DNA of 64,000 nucleotides from JAGCJX01 sp045638645 (GCA_045638645.1 JAZUBU010000002.1:176298-240297); one strand, 5' to 3'; shown: positions 25,170 to 34,271, counted from the stretch's first letter. Made by a program: numbers and translations. Notes: generated by a model from the letters alone, not told the origin.

Positions 25170-26303
25170 TTAGTTCGCAAAATATACCGTTTTTAACCAG
25201 TAGGCATAAATAGGATCTTGAAACGAAATTTCCCCTGCCTTGTTGTCTAAAACGTCGTTCTTGATCAGCGCAGCCTTTGAGCGTGCGATTGAGGTGGTAG
25301 ACGATATTTTGTAGCGGTGCATTACTTTGGTAGAACTGATAGCCTTTTCGCCAGCGATGAGGGCCTTCAGGTAATTCAACTGCTGAACTGTTAAGGTCTC
25401 TGTGATAGTCACAAACAGCAAACTCAACTGCTCAACCAATGCCGAATGAGCCTCACGTACAATTTCGACCGTACACACATCCCTTGTACGCAACCACGAT
25501 TGCTGAGCGAGTTGTTGCGCATAGTAAGGATGATTATCAACGAGCTGCACAATCAGGTTAGCAGCATCCTCACTGATTGATTTTCCAGTATCTGCGAACC
25601 GGGTGTTAAAGAACGCCACAAGATATGGTGTACTGATTTTATTAAGAAACATGAGATCACCAAACTTGTAAAAGGGCTTGGAGGAATTGGTAAAGACTTC
25701 CATCATCATATGACGTTTGCTTCCATAAAGACAGTAAGCAACTCGCTGATGCTGCTGCCAATGCGAGCGCAACCTCTTCTGAAAATAATCCGGATCCGAA
25801 AACTCCGCTATGTTCTGGAACTCATCAATACAAATGACGATTTTAAGCTGCTTTTTCTTTGCAATTTTCTCAGCAAGGTCCAGGATCTCATCCGGGTTCT
25901 GCTTAACAGTTTCCCAATCAAAATCGATTGACACTTCGTTGGAGGGATCGATGCCAATCGAAATCTTGGGCACTAAATGCGAAAAGAAAGCCTTTGCACT
26001 CTCGACTGCCTCCTCCCATTTGGACGATGTCGCAGCAATTACCTTCTGAGCGAGCAACGAATAGAAATGCTCCTCATCGCGAACATTAAACAAGTCGATA
26101 TGACAAATACGCAAGTTACTATCCTGCTCCATCGCCAACTTTGTAGCCTTGCATACTAACGAACTCTTCCCCCATCGACGAGGAGAGATAATAATTGTAT
26201 TTATCTGCGATGTGAAATTTTGAACCAAATTGGCAGTTTCCTGCTCACGATCGGTAAAATTTTTCTCTGTCGCAATTTTACCAAAGATAAAGGGAGTCTC
26301 CAT
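25170..26303 (-). CDS. Archaeal-type AAA+ ATPase (STAND-like)
   Basis: 377 residues from the ATG at 26303; the earlier in-frame codon is TTG. Walker A is SPRRWGKSSL (about residues 40-49), Walker B is IVICIDEFQN, and a sensor is YCLYGSKRHMM. These match the archaeal ATPase (PF01637-type) family, whose C-terminus is a winged helix (here TVQQLNYLKALIAGEKAISSTKVMHRY). It is a different family from the neighbouring ATPase at 23818. Function unknown; related genes often behave as mobile or defence-linked cargo. Its 3' end adjoins repeat copy 2. Confidence 0.8.
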   Translation of the reverse strand: METPFIFGKIATEKNFTDREQETANLVQNFTSQINTIIISPRRWGKSSLVCKATKLAMEQDSNLRICHIDLFNVRDEEHFYSLLAQKVIAATSSKWEEAVESAKAFFSHLVPKISIGIDPSNEVSIDFDWETVKQNPDEILDLAEKIAKKKQLKIVICIDEFQNIAEFSDPDYFQKRLRSHWQQHQRVAYCLYGSKRHMMMEVFTNSSKPFYKFGDLMFLNKISTPYLVAFFNTRFADTGKSISEDAANLIVQLVDNHPYYAQQLAQQSWLRTRDVCTVEIVREAHSALVEQLSLLFVTITETLTVQQLNYLKALIAGEKAISSTKVMHRYKISSTTSIARSKAALIKNDVLDNKAGEISFQDPIYAYWLKTVYFAN

Positions 26304-26527
26304 AATCCAAACTTTAGTATCCAACTGCGAATATAGTACAAATTATGTAATTACAAATATTGTAGTATCAATCATCGTACATATAATTTCTGTAGAATAA
26401 GTCTGTCCAGATATAAATCTTCATCTTCTCTACAATACCGTTTTTAAATCAAGAAAGATTCCAAAATTTCAAGGAACAATATTTTTTTATTTTTTATCTC
26501 ATTTTTTTGCGTATTTATTTGTTTTTT

Positions 26528-26535
26528 TATTTTTG
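26528..26535 (+). promoter_or_regulatory. Promoter -7 box of second island outer-membrane protein gene
   Basis: TATTTTTG followed by CTAC, 36 bases before the ATG at 26571. The intergenic region 26304-26570 is very AT-rich and holds nothing else I can identify. Confidence 0.55.
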
Positions 26536-26570
26536 CTACAGGCTTAACGAATTAATACCTATTTATTATT

Positions 26571-27194
26571 ATGAAAGCTCTATTTTCTTTATTGTTTTCG
26601 ATGCTACTAATCGCATCTTCTTCAGTCTGCTTCGCTCAGATAAGCATCAACGCAGGATACAAAGCATCCATCATCGACATCACTCGAACAATAGGAGAAG
26701 ACTCCCACGAGAGTGGATCAGGCATATCATTGGATGCACTATACAATATCCCTATTTCAACAAAATGTTCCCTTAATCTTGAAACGGGTCTTGGATTTCA
26801 CTACCTATTCTTTAACGATAGCATGTATTACAAGTCCGATTTGAGCAATGTATATCTTCCGGTACGTGTATCCCATGACATTCCATTAAACCAATCTATT
26901 ACACTAGCTCCATTCGCAGGTTTATATGCTCGTTACTTCTTACATTACAACACATACAAATACAGCACAGAGCAAGGATCATCCCCGACTGTCGTTAATG
27001 TTTTTAAAACTATCGAAGAAGGCGAAGTTATTAATAGGGGATTAGTAGGAGGACAATTAGGATTGTTAATTAAAGGGGGTGATCATTTTATCCTTGAATT
27101 AGGGTACGGATTCGATTTTACAAAATTCATAAAATCCTGGGCCTCGTATAGTCGAATCCACACTTTTTCAATAAGTATAGGCTACTCCTTCTAG
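26571..27194 (+). CDS. Island outer-membrane protein 2
   Basis: 207 residues: signal peptide (KALFSLLFSMLLIASSSVCFAQ), then alternating strands (SLNLETGLGFHYLFF, ITLAPFAGLYARYF, HFILELGYGFDF) and the barrel end FSISIGYSF. It fits an eight-stranded outer-membrane barrel of the OMP_b-brl type. Codon use is AT-rich compared with the core genes around it. The stop codon overlaps that of the convergent rsmF gene by three bases. Confidence 0.65.
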   Translation: MKALFSLLFSMLLIASSSVCFAQISINAGYKASIIDITRTIGEDSHESGSGISLDALYNIPISTKCSLNLETGLGFHYLFFNDSMYYKSDLSNVYLPVRVSHDIPLNQSITLAPFAGLYARYFLHYNTYKYSTEQGSSPTVVNVFKTIEEGEVINRGLVGGQLGLLIKGGDHFILELGYGFDFTKFIKSWASYSRIHTFSISIGYSF

Positions 27195-27233
27195 AATTTC
27201 CGAATCCTCAAGTGGGCCGGATAGAGGTTGTTG
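27180..27233. repeat. Native rsmF 3' end, the repeat's source copy
   Basis: These 54 bases span the last codons of the island outer-membrane protein and the last codons of rsmF. They match 23560-23613 with two mismatches, and after 27233 the sequence continues into the intact rsmF gene. Confidence 0.8.
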
Positions 27234-28555
27234 CTTCGGTTGCCGAGATTCTTTACAAAGCCCAACGGGAAACCACGATAGGTCATCACAGCATAACCCT
27301 TGGGATGGGTGGACAAATCAGGGCTACCGCCCCGAAGGTAAGTCAGGGCATCCTCCAAAGAAAGTTCTATGCAAGGACAACCTGTGGCATCAAACCCCAC
27401 AGACAACGCATAATCATGCTCGGGGACCCAATCCTTGCCTTTCCAACGGCCCAGGGCCACACCGGATCGCAAAATACGCAGCCGGCTTTCCAGATAGGTA
27501 ACGACATCGTCCCAGGTTTGCGGAATCGCCTTGACCAACCCCTCCTTGTTGCGAAGGACAACCGGCATCGCAGCCCATCCGCAAGGCAATTTTTCCTTGA
27601 CCAACGGCCAACGTTTTTCTGATTTCCTCAGACGGACGGGGGCCGTTGCTTCATTTCCATCCTTGCGCAAAATCGCCAGAAAGAAGCCTTCACCCCTTTG
27701 CTCCCCGGGATAATAGTGTTCCGAGAACAAACTGCAAGCTCCCAATTCGGAAGCAATGTATTCCACGTTCTCCTCATTTTCCAAGGCATTGAACGTACAG
27801 GTAGAATACACCAACAAGCCTCCGGGACGCAAGCTGGGCCACACATCCTCCAGAATACGGCGTTGACGGGCAGCACAGAAAAGAGGACTGTCCGCGGTCC
27901 ACTCCGCACGGGCTGCGTGATCCTTGCGAAACATACCCTCTCCTGAACAAGGAGCATCCACCAGAACAACGTCAAAAAAATCATCCAGGTCCTTGAAGTC
28001 AGCCGGATCATTGCAAGCTACAACGGCCCGAGGATCACCCCAAACCACCAAATTATCGGCCAGGGTAGTCGCTCGTGAAGCGATGACCTCATTCGCCACC
28101 CATAGAAAATCAGCAATCTTCCCCTCCTCAACGAGACGTTGCATCATCGAGATCCCATGGGTAGATTTCCCACCGGGAGAGGCACACAAATCCAACATCC
28201 GGGGTTGGTCGGTGGGCTCCCAGTATTCCAACAACTTCTCGATTGCCATGGACGAGGCCTCTTGCACATAATAAGCTCCCGCATGAAAAAGCGGATCGGT
28301 CGTAAAACTGGGTTTTGAGGAAAGATAAACCCCATCCCGACACCAGGTTACAGGACCGTCCGCAGGCAAACCATTTTCTTGGGCCCAACGAACGGGATCC
28401 GTTGCCTCCCTTGAGGCCGCCGCGTTGTACTTTGCGACTTTCGCAGGATTCAAACGCAACGATACGACAGGAGGCTGATCCAACGCTGCCACCAAAGCTG
28501 CAGCACGATCAACCCCCATCGATTCTTCTAACAATCGAACAAAGTCTGTATTCAT
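27191..28555 (-). CDS. rsmF: rRNA cytosine-C5-methyltransferase (RsmF/NOL1-NOP2-sun family)
   Basis: 454 residues from the ATG at 28555; 1 base separates it from the upstream gene. The S-adenosylmethionine-binding region is MLDLCASPGGKSTH, the catalytic cysteine motif is VLVDAPCSGEGMFRKD, and the second cysteine is in LVYSTCTFNALENEENV. The C-terminal extension (residues 300-454) resembles the RNA-binding PUA-like part of RsmF and its Gram-positive homologues. It methylates a cytosine in 16S rRNA; the exact position is not readable here. Its 3' end is the site where the accessory island is placed. Confidence 0.88.
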   Translation of the reverse strand: MNTDFVRLLEESMGVDRAAALVAALDQPPVVSLRLNPAKVAKYNAAASREATDPVRWAQENGLPADGPVTWCRDGVYLSSKPSFTTDPLFHAGAYYVQEASSMAIEKLLEYWEPTDQPRMLDLCASPGGKSTHGISMMQRLVEEGKIADFLWVANEVIASRATTLADNLVVWGDPRAVVACNDPADFKDLDDFFDVVLVDAPCSGEGMFRKDHAARAEWTADSPLFCAARQRRILEDVWPSLRPGGLLVYSTCTFNALENEENVEYIASELGACSLFSEHYYPGEQRGEGFFLAILRKDGNEATAPVRLRKSEKRWPLVKEKLPCGWAAMPVVLRNKEGLVKAIPQTWDDVVTYLESRLRILRSGVALGRWKGKDWVPEHDYALSVGFDATGCPCIELSLEDALTYLRGGSPDLSTHPKGYAVMTYRGFPLGFVKNLGNRSNNLYPAHLRIRKF

Positions 28556-28556
28556 A

Positions 28557-28997
28557 TTAGCTGTATTGCGGCATGTTTTCCGGCATCTTGCCGGAAGCGG
28601 CTTGCTCAATTCCGTCGGTCAACTTATCCACCATTTCCTTGAGTTTTCCCCCAATCATCATCTTGATCATCATGTTCATCTCGGCACGCATCTCAATATG
28701 AAACAAGGTCTGATCCAAACCGACAGGTTCGAAGTGAAAAGTTACCGTAAAGGGAAACGGAGATTGTCCTTCCTCTTTGAAACGGATTTGGGAATAGGGC
28801 AACCGATCATCCACACGCACGCCCATCTTGATCCCTTGCACTTCAGCAACCAACGTATCGTACGTTACCTCCACCTTGCCTTGCATCTCAGCCGGCAGGT
28901 TGGTAGCGAAGTTCCGAAGGTCCGTGAAGGCATTGAACAAAAGATAAGGAGATTGCTTCAGCAATACCTCCTTACCTTTAATCTCTGAAACTGCCAT
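28557..28997 (-). CDS. SRPBCC-fold protein
   Basis: 146 residues with the START/polyketide cyclase-like pattern: KQSPYLLFNAFTDLRNFATNLP near the start, a central strand run (SQIRFKEEG, FTVTFHFEPV) and a C-terminal long helix (LKEMVDKLTDGIEQAASG). Such proteins bind hydrophobic ligands, but none can be proposed. Placed 1 base before rsmF and 6 bases after pyrE, an arrangement suggesting co-transcription from the pyrE promoter. Confidence 0.75.
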   Translation of the reverse strand: MAVSEIKGKEVLLKQSPYLLFNAFTDLRNFATNLPAEMQGKVEVTYDTLVAEVQGIKMGVRVDDRLPYSQIRFKEEGQSPFPFTVTFHFEPVGLDQTLFHIEMRAEMNMMIKMMIGGKLKEMVDKLTDGIEQAASGKMPENMPQYS

Positions 28998-29003
28998 CGC
29001 TGT

Positions 29004-29636
29004 TTATTTTCCCCATTTGTCCGGAGCGTAACGCCATTGACGCAACAGTTCCAATTCAGATTCTTTGATATAATTGCAAGCCAAAGCCTCTTCAATCAAG
29101 GTATCGTAGTTGGTCAAGGTATGCAACTCGACATTGGCATCTTCAAACGACTTACGAGCCTGGTCAAAGTTGTATGAGAAGATTGCAACCATACCGGTTA
29201 CTTGAACACCTTGTTTGTGCAAGGCATCTACGGCAGACAAACTGCTCTTTCCGGTTGAGATCAAGTCTTCGACAACCACCACGCGGGAGCCTTCTTTGAC
29301 AACGCCTTCCACTTGCGCACCCATCCCGTGATCCTTCGGTTTCGGACGTACATACACAAACGGTTTTTGCATCTTGTCCGCCACCAGGGTACCCAAGGCA
29401 ATCGCTCCGGTAGCCACACCGGCAACGGTTTCTGAGGTTCCAAAATTTTCCTGTACCGATTGGGTCAAAAATTCTGCAATTTTAGATCTCATCTCAGGAT
29501 AAGAAAGGATGCGACGGTTATCGCAATAAATCGGAGATTTCCATCCGGAAGCCCAAGTAAACGGATTTTCCGGGTTCAATTTAACGGCTTCAATTTCGAG
29601 CAAATATCTTGCAACGATCTTTTCAACTTCCATCAT
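29004..29636 (-). CDS. pyrE: Orotate phosphoribosyltransferase
   Basis: 210 residues. Converts orotate and PRPP to orotidine monophosphate in pyrimidine synthesis. The PRPP-binding motif is VVVVEDLISTGKSS, and FTWASGWKSPIYCDNRRILSYPEMR and YVRPKPKDHGMGAQVEG are characteristic. Two ATG codons stand in tandem at the start (29636 and 29633). First gene of a pyrE - SRPBCC - rsmF transcript. Confidence 0.96.
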   Translation of the reverse strand: MMEVEKIVARYLLEIEAVKLNPENPFTWASGWKSPIYCDNRRILSYPEMRSKIAEFLTQSVQENFGTSETVAGVATGAIALGTLVADKMQKPFVYVRPKPKDHGMGAQVEGVVKEGSRVVVVEDLISTGKSSLSAVDALHKQGVQVTGMVAIFSYNFDQARKSFEDANVELHTLTNYDTLIEEALACNYIKESELELLRQWRYAPDKWGK

Positions 29637-29659
29637 ACAGTTTTTATTTTAAATTTGTA

Positions 29660-29667
29660 CAAAGTTA
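29660..29667 (-). promoter_or_regulatory. Promoter -7 box of pyrE
   Basis: TAACTTTG on the minus strand, 24 bases before the first pyrE ATG. Confidence 0.6.
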
Positions 29668-29708
29668 CTAAAGAGTTTTGATTTAGAAAATATTACCGAC
29701 CCACGATC

Positions 29709-30359
29709 ATGATACAAATATTTTACCAGCAACAAGCTGTCATTCTTTGCGAACCGGCAACCGTAAAAAACATGGGACCCAACGATGTCTGCCGTTTTGG
29801 TTCGGACATCCGCTCCTTGGGACCTTTGCCCGCCTTCTTTCAAACACACCCGAACATCCGGCGGCTGTTCATCCCCACCGACCATCCCGACCAAACCTTG
29901 GCAGAAATTGCAGCTCTGCACAAAGAAATCCATGCCGCAGGTGGTCTGGTGCAAAACGAAGACGGATCCATCCTGATGATCTTCCGCAACGGCTGCTGGG
30001 ACTTGCCCAAAGGCAAACAGGAACCCGGTGAAGACATCCGGACCACGGCTATCCGGGAGGTAGAGGAAGAATGCGGCATCTCCAACCTTTGCTGCAAAGA
30101 TCTCATCTGTCGGACCTACCACACCTATGAAATGTTTGGTGAGACCTGTTTCAAAACCACACACTGGTATGCCATGCAGCACTCCGGCCAAGAAACGCTC
30201 CAGCCGCAAACCGAAGAAGGAATTACCAGTCTGGCCTGGGTCGCGGAGAAAGAGATTCCGGATCGCCTAAAAAACACCTATCCCTCCATCCGGGAAGTAT
30301 TCTACCGCAGATCCACCACTTCCATGGATTCGAGCAATGAAGCCTCCGGCGTAAAATAA
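29709..30359 (+). CDS. Nudix hydrolase
   Basis: 216 residues. The Nudix box is GKQEPGED, then REVEEECGI (about residues 105-127), which holds the metal-binding REVxEE core. An extra N-terminal region of about 75 residues (IQIFYQQQAVILCEP) is typical of a Bacteroidota subgroup. Substrate unknown; Nudix enzymes cleave nucleoside diphosphate-linked compounds. The 3' end overlaps the convergent LolA-like gene by 58 bases. Confidence 0.85.
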   Translation: MIQIFYQQQAVILCEPATVKNMGPNDVCRFGSDIRSLGPLPAFFQTHPNIRRLFIPTDHPDQTLAEIAALHKEIHAAGGLVQNEDGSILMIFRNGCWDLPKGKQEPGEDIRTTAIREVEEECGISNLCCKDLICRTYHTYEMFGETCFKTTHWYAMQHSGQETLQPQTEEGITSLAWVAEKEIPDRLKNTYPSIREVFYRRSTTSMDSSNEASGVK

Positions 30360-30946
30360 GCCGGATCCAGCGCTGCATGCGAAGCCAAATCCAACACCTG
30401 GATGCGGTAAGACTCCCGCTCCCGGGTACAGGTCAAAGAACGGAGACGATTGGGCTCAGGACCAATGGCCACTTCCACCACCCACGGCTCCTGCCCTTCT
30501 TGCGTACGGGAAGTCATCTGAAAGACCCGGAGCTGCTTCCCCTGATCAATACGGGTCACCGGTTCGGACACGACGAATTGATCCAAAGCCTCTTCCTGCA
30601 AAACCGCCAGGGGATTTTCCAGAAAATTGTCGTAGCTGAATACCCGTTCACTCACTGTAATTTCCCCGGCCGTCGGATCCACCAGCCAGACCGCTGCCGA
30701 ATCAGCATAGAAAGCAAAATACTCCCCTTCCAAACGATAGCAATCTCCCTGCAGCGTCAAGGTTGCCTGATCGTTGAAAAACTCGATTTTACGATCCATT
30801 TCGGCCAGAATGTGCAACTGGATCCTCCAGGTTCCGCCTCCCAGAAGATGCTCCCGCAGTCCCGCCAACAGTTCGGTGCCGGACTGTGCAGACATCGGCA
30901 ACCAGCAACACAAGCCAACAAACAAGGCCAGTATTCTCTTGTTCAT
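30302..30946 (-). CDS. LolA-like lipoprotein carrier protein
   Basis: 214 residues with a signal peptide (KRILALFVGLCCWLPMSAQ). The mature protein has the LolA/LolB-like run of beta strands (LTLQGDCYRLEGEYFAFYADSAAVWLVDPTAGEITVSE) and no lipobox. Directly after ftsK (8 bases), an order found in several Bacteroidales. LolA shuttles lipoproteins through the periplasm; the match is to the fold rather than to catalytic residues. Confidence 0.7.
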   Translation of the reverse strand: MNKRILALFVGLCCWLPMSAQSGTELLAGLREHLLGGGTWRIQLHILAEMDRKIEFFNDQATLTLQGDCYRLEGEYFAFYADSAAVWLVDPTAGEITVSERVFSYDNFLENPLAVLQEEALDQFVVSEPVTRIDQGKQLRVFQMTSRTQEGQEPWVVEVAIGPEPNRLRSLTCTRERESYRIQVLDLASHAALDPAYFTPEASLLESMEVVDLR

Positions 30947-30953
30947 AATTTAC

Positions 30954-33536
30954 CTAATTAATGCCCGATAAAATTGTTTCCAAAGCATCCAGGTTGGATA
31001 CACGTACCTGACGGGCTTTGCTGCCTTCCGAAGGTCCGACAATGCCCAGCTCCTCCAGCTGGTCGATGATCCGGGCACAACGGGGATACCCCAGGCTCAT
31101 TTTCCGTTGCAACAAAGACGCAGATCCCTGCTGTTCCCGCACAATCAGACGCGCAGCCTCCTTGATCAGCGAATCATAGCCTTGCCCCTCCCCTTCGGGT
31201 TTCATCGGCAAACCGGATCCACCATCTTCCGGAACATACTCCGGCAACAGGAAAGCACCGCCAAATCCGGCCTGACGGCTGATGAACTGGGTCAACCGTT
31301 CCACCTCAGGGGTGTCAATGAACGCACATTGGACACGGGTCAGATCACTTCCGGTATAGAACAACATATCTCCCCGGCCAATGAGTTGGTTCGCTCCTGT
31401 CTGATCCAGAATGGTCTTCGAATCGACACCCGAAATCACTCGGAAAGCAATCCGGGCCGGGAAGTTGGCCTTGATCGTACCTGTGATGATGTTGGTGGTC
31501 GGACGCTGGGTAGCAATCACCAAGTGAATACCGATGGCCCGGGCCAATTGGGCCAGGCGGGCAATGGGTTCTTCAATCTCACGACCAGCGGTCATCAACA
31601 AATCCGCAAACTCATCGATGATGACCACGATGTAGGGCATATATTCGTGTCCCTTGTAGGGATTCAGACGACGGGACAGGAATTTTTCATTGTACTCCCG
31701 CACATTCCGTACACTGGCCATTTTCAACAGGTCGTAGCGGTGATCCATCAGTTTGCACAAGGATCGAAGGGTATGAATCACTTTCTGCGTATCAGTGATG
31801 ATGGCCTCATCCGCATCCGGCAACTTGGCGAGATAATGTTTCTCCAGCGGCTCGTACAACGAAAGTTCCACTTTTTTCGGATCCACCAGGACAAACTTCA
31901 TTTCCGAAGGATGTTTCCGGTACAACAAAGAGGTGATGATGGCATTCAAACCCACCGACTTCCCTTGACCGGTTGCCCCGGCAACCAGCAAGTGCGGCAT
32001 TTTCGCCAAGTCAAATGAGAGCGTCTCATTGGAAATCGTCCGGCCCAAGACCACCGGCAACTCATACTTGGCGCTTTGGAAACGGGGATCTTCCAAAACA
32101 GACCGCATGGAAACAATGCTCGGCTTTTCGTTGGCCACTTCAATTCCGATGGCATTGGTCCCCACCAGGGTCACCACACGCACCCCTCGAGCTGCCAACG
32201 ACAACGCGATATCCTCTTCCAAGCGTTTGATCTGCGAAACACGCACACCCGGCGCCGGAACGATTTCGTACAGCGTAACTGTCGGTCCGATCCGGGCTGA
32301 AATCTTTGCGATCTCAATCTTATAGTTCTTCAGGGTGGTGACAATCTTCCGGTTGTTCATCTCCAACTCCATCTTGGATACCCGGGAGATCTGGTCCCGG
32401 TATTCTTCCAGCAAGTCAATGGGAGGCGATTGGAAATGAGACAGACTCAGACGGGGATCGTAACGCATCCGCCATTGGTCATCGGTCAATGTCACGGAAA
32501 AATCATCCCCGGAAATCACGTCAATCGGAGGAATATCCGGTGTAACGGGCGCAATCGGTTCTTCCGGACTCACCGGTTCTTCGGGAGTTACGGGTTCTTC
32601 TGGAACTGCCGGTTCTTCAGGAGCTACCGGTTCCAATGGCTCAACCGGAGCCACCGGATCCTCCGGGGTTCCCTTCTCACCGTCTCCGTCAGGGACCTCA
32701 TCCGGCATGTCAATAATCTCGAATTCCGGACCATCCGAGGCTTCATCCCCATCTCCATCTTCCGGAACATCAACCTCCCTGTCATCTTCATCGTCTGCAT
32801 CGCCGGAATCTCCAGATTCATCTTCATCCTCGGCTGCATCATCCCCCGGTTCCTCCTCGATCCATCCCGACGCCGGATCACCGGGTTCCTCATCATCCAC
32901 TTGGGGACGTTCAAACCATTGGATCAGACGGTCAATGATCCGAGGATTCAACAAGAAAGCCCAACCGACCAGACAAACCAGCAGAATCAAGCCCGTACCC
33001 CAATTGCCAATCGCAGCACAAGCCCAGGCATTGACCGCATCCCCATACGATCCACCGGCACCACTCATCAGCCATTCTGCCTGCGGAAAGAAATGGAAAA
33101 TGAATGCAAAGGTGAGCGAAAGCAGGATACAACCATACAACGACACCAGAAACAGACGCAAGATCTTCACCTTCCGGATCCGGAATAACACCGCCGATAC
33201 GATACCCAGAAAAACAGGAATCAAAAAGGCCCCGAAACCGAACAAATCCGAGATCAGGAATTTTCCACAACGGAATCCCAATTTTCCTCCCTCGTTCTCC
33301 GCTTGGACGGAGGCATCCATCCACTCAGGTTGATACAGCAGACTTTGGTCATCTCCCCACGTAAAGAGGTAGGAAATCATGGAGACAAACAGATACAAAG
33401 CCAACGCTCCGGCCATGAGTCCATAACCAAAGCGGGCATATTTTGTTTTGTACCAAGGAGTCGGCCGTTTCTCCGACTGACTTTGCTTGCGACCTTTAAC
33501 GGTTTTTCTGTTCGGAGACATAGCAGGCTTCTTCAT
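30954..33536 (-). CDS. ftsK: FtsK/SpoIIIE DNA translocase
   Basis: 860 residues. Four N-terminal membrane helices (first: GLMAGALALYLFVSMISYLF), then an acidic, Pro/Glu-rich linker of about 130 residues containing repeats of PEEPV, then the motor: beta domain (FSVTLTDDQWRMRYDPRLSL), Walker A LVAGATGQGKSVGLN, Walker B YIVVIIDEFADLL, and the gamma winged helix at the end (SLGYPRCARIIDQLEELGIVG) that reads KOPS-like DNA signals. It moves chromosome ends through the division septum. Followed by the LolA-like gene. Confidence 0.95.
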   Translation of the reverse strand: MKKPAMSPNRKTVKGRKQSQSEKRPTPWYKTKYARFGYGLMAGALALYLFVSMISYLFTWGDDQSLLYQPEWMDASVQAENEGGKLGFRCGKFLISDLFGFGAFLIPVFLGIVSAVLFRIRKVKILRLFLVSLYGCILLSLTFAFIFHFFPQAEWLMSGAGGSYGDAVNAWACAAIGNWGTGLILLVCLVGWAFLLNPRIIDRLIQWFERPQVDDEEPGDPASGWIEEEPGDDAAEDEDESGDSGDADDEDDREVDVPEDGDGDEASDGPEFEIIDMPDEVPDGDGEKGTPEDPVAPVEPLEPVAPEEPAVPEEPVTPEEPVSPEEPIAPVTPDIPPIDVISGDDFSVTLTDDQWRMRYDPRLSLSHFQSPPIDLLEEYRDQISRVSKMELEMNNRKIVTTLKNYKIEIAKISARIGPTVTLYEIVPAPGVRVSQIKRLEEDIALSLAARGVRVVTLVGTNAIGIEVANEKPSIVSMRSVLEDPRFQSAKYELPVVLGRTISNETLSFDLAKMPHLLVAGATGQGKSVGLNAIITSLLYRKHPSEMKFVLVDPKKVELSLYEPLEKHYLAKLPDADEAIITDTQKVIHTLRSLCKLMDHRYDLLKMASVRNVREYNEKFLSRRLNPYKGHEYMPYIVVIIDEFADLLMTAGREIEEPIARLAQLARAIGIHLVIATQRPTTNIITGTIKANFPARIAFRVISGVDSKTILDQTGANQLIGRGDMLFYTGSDLTRVQCAFIDTPEVERLTQFISRQAGFGGAFLLPEYVPEDGGSGLPMKPEGEGQGYDSLIKEAARLIVREQQGSASLLQRKMSLGYPRCARIIDQLEELGIVGPSEGSKARQVRVSNLDALETILSGIN

Positions 33537-33539
33537 CGT

Positions 33540-34232
33540 CTATTTATTGGGTTTCCAGCGTTTTTTGTTGTTTTTTGCAGATTTGTTGCCGTTTTGCTGC
33601 ACACCTTTCTTGTTGCGGTTTTGGCCGTTCTTTTTCGGACCCATCTCGCCGGTATTCAACATGAGCATCGGTTTGTTGAACGAGTCTTTTTCCGAGATCT
33701 GGTTCAGACGCAGGTCTTCGGGAATTCGGATTTTACCATAGGACATACGTTCGATATCCCGGAAGATCAACTCATCCGAGACCGTATCCTTGTTCCAGAT
33801 CAGGTACTGTTGGCGCATGTAATGTGCCAGGGAACGGACTTTGGCAAGCTTCTCTTCCCCGTCTTCCTGTTCGGCAATCGCAGCAATCATATTCTGGATA
33901 TTCCGGCCGTAGTGCATTTCCTTCAACGGCTCCGTTTGGAAAGGAATGGCCTGGGGCTTGCGGTTCAAGATTTCCCGCGTCGGGAGAGGATAGGGAGAAT
34001 CGATGTCCAACTGAAAATCGCTGATAATTTGCACATGGTCCCACAACTTATGCTTAAAGTCGCTCAAATCACGGAGTTGTGGATTCAGGATACCCATCAC
34101 GGAAACAACGGCACGAATCTGTTCGTTCCGTTTTTCCTTGTCCGGAATCTGCATCACCTGTTCAATCATTCGCTGCACGTTTCTGCCATACTCCGGCATC
34201 AGCAATTTTTTTCGTTGGGTATTGTAATCCAT
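33540..34232 (-). CDS. DUF4290 protein
   Basis: 230 residues from the ATG at 34232. The sequence MDYNTQRKKLLMPEYGRNVQRMIEQ and the later LKEMHYGRNIQNMIAAIAEQED are hallmarks of DUF4290, a Bacteroidota-only family of unknown function. The C-terminus is a basic low-complexity tail rich in Lys, Asn and Gln. It lies 3 bases before ftsK and is likely co-transcribed with it. Confidence 0.85.
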   Translation of the reverse strand: MDYNTQRKKLLMPEYGRNVQRMIEQVMQIPDKEKRNEQIRAVVSVMGILNPQLRDLSDFKHKLWDHVQIISDFQLDIDSPYPLPTREILNRKPQAIPFQTEPLKEMHYGRNIQNMIAAIAEQEDGEEKLAKVRSLAHYMRQQYLIWNKDTVSDELIFRDIERMSYGKIRIPEDLRLNQISEKDSFNKPMLMLNTGEMGPKKNGQNRNKKGVQQNGNKSAKNNKKRWKPNK

Positions 34233-34271
34233 TGTTAACAAAAATTTGCACAAAGATAACGAAAATAGAGG

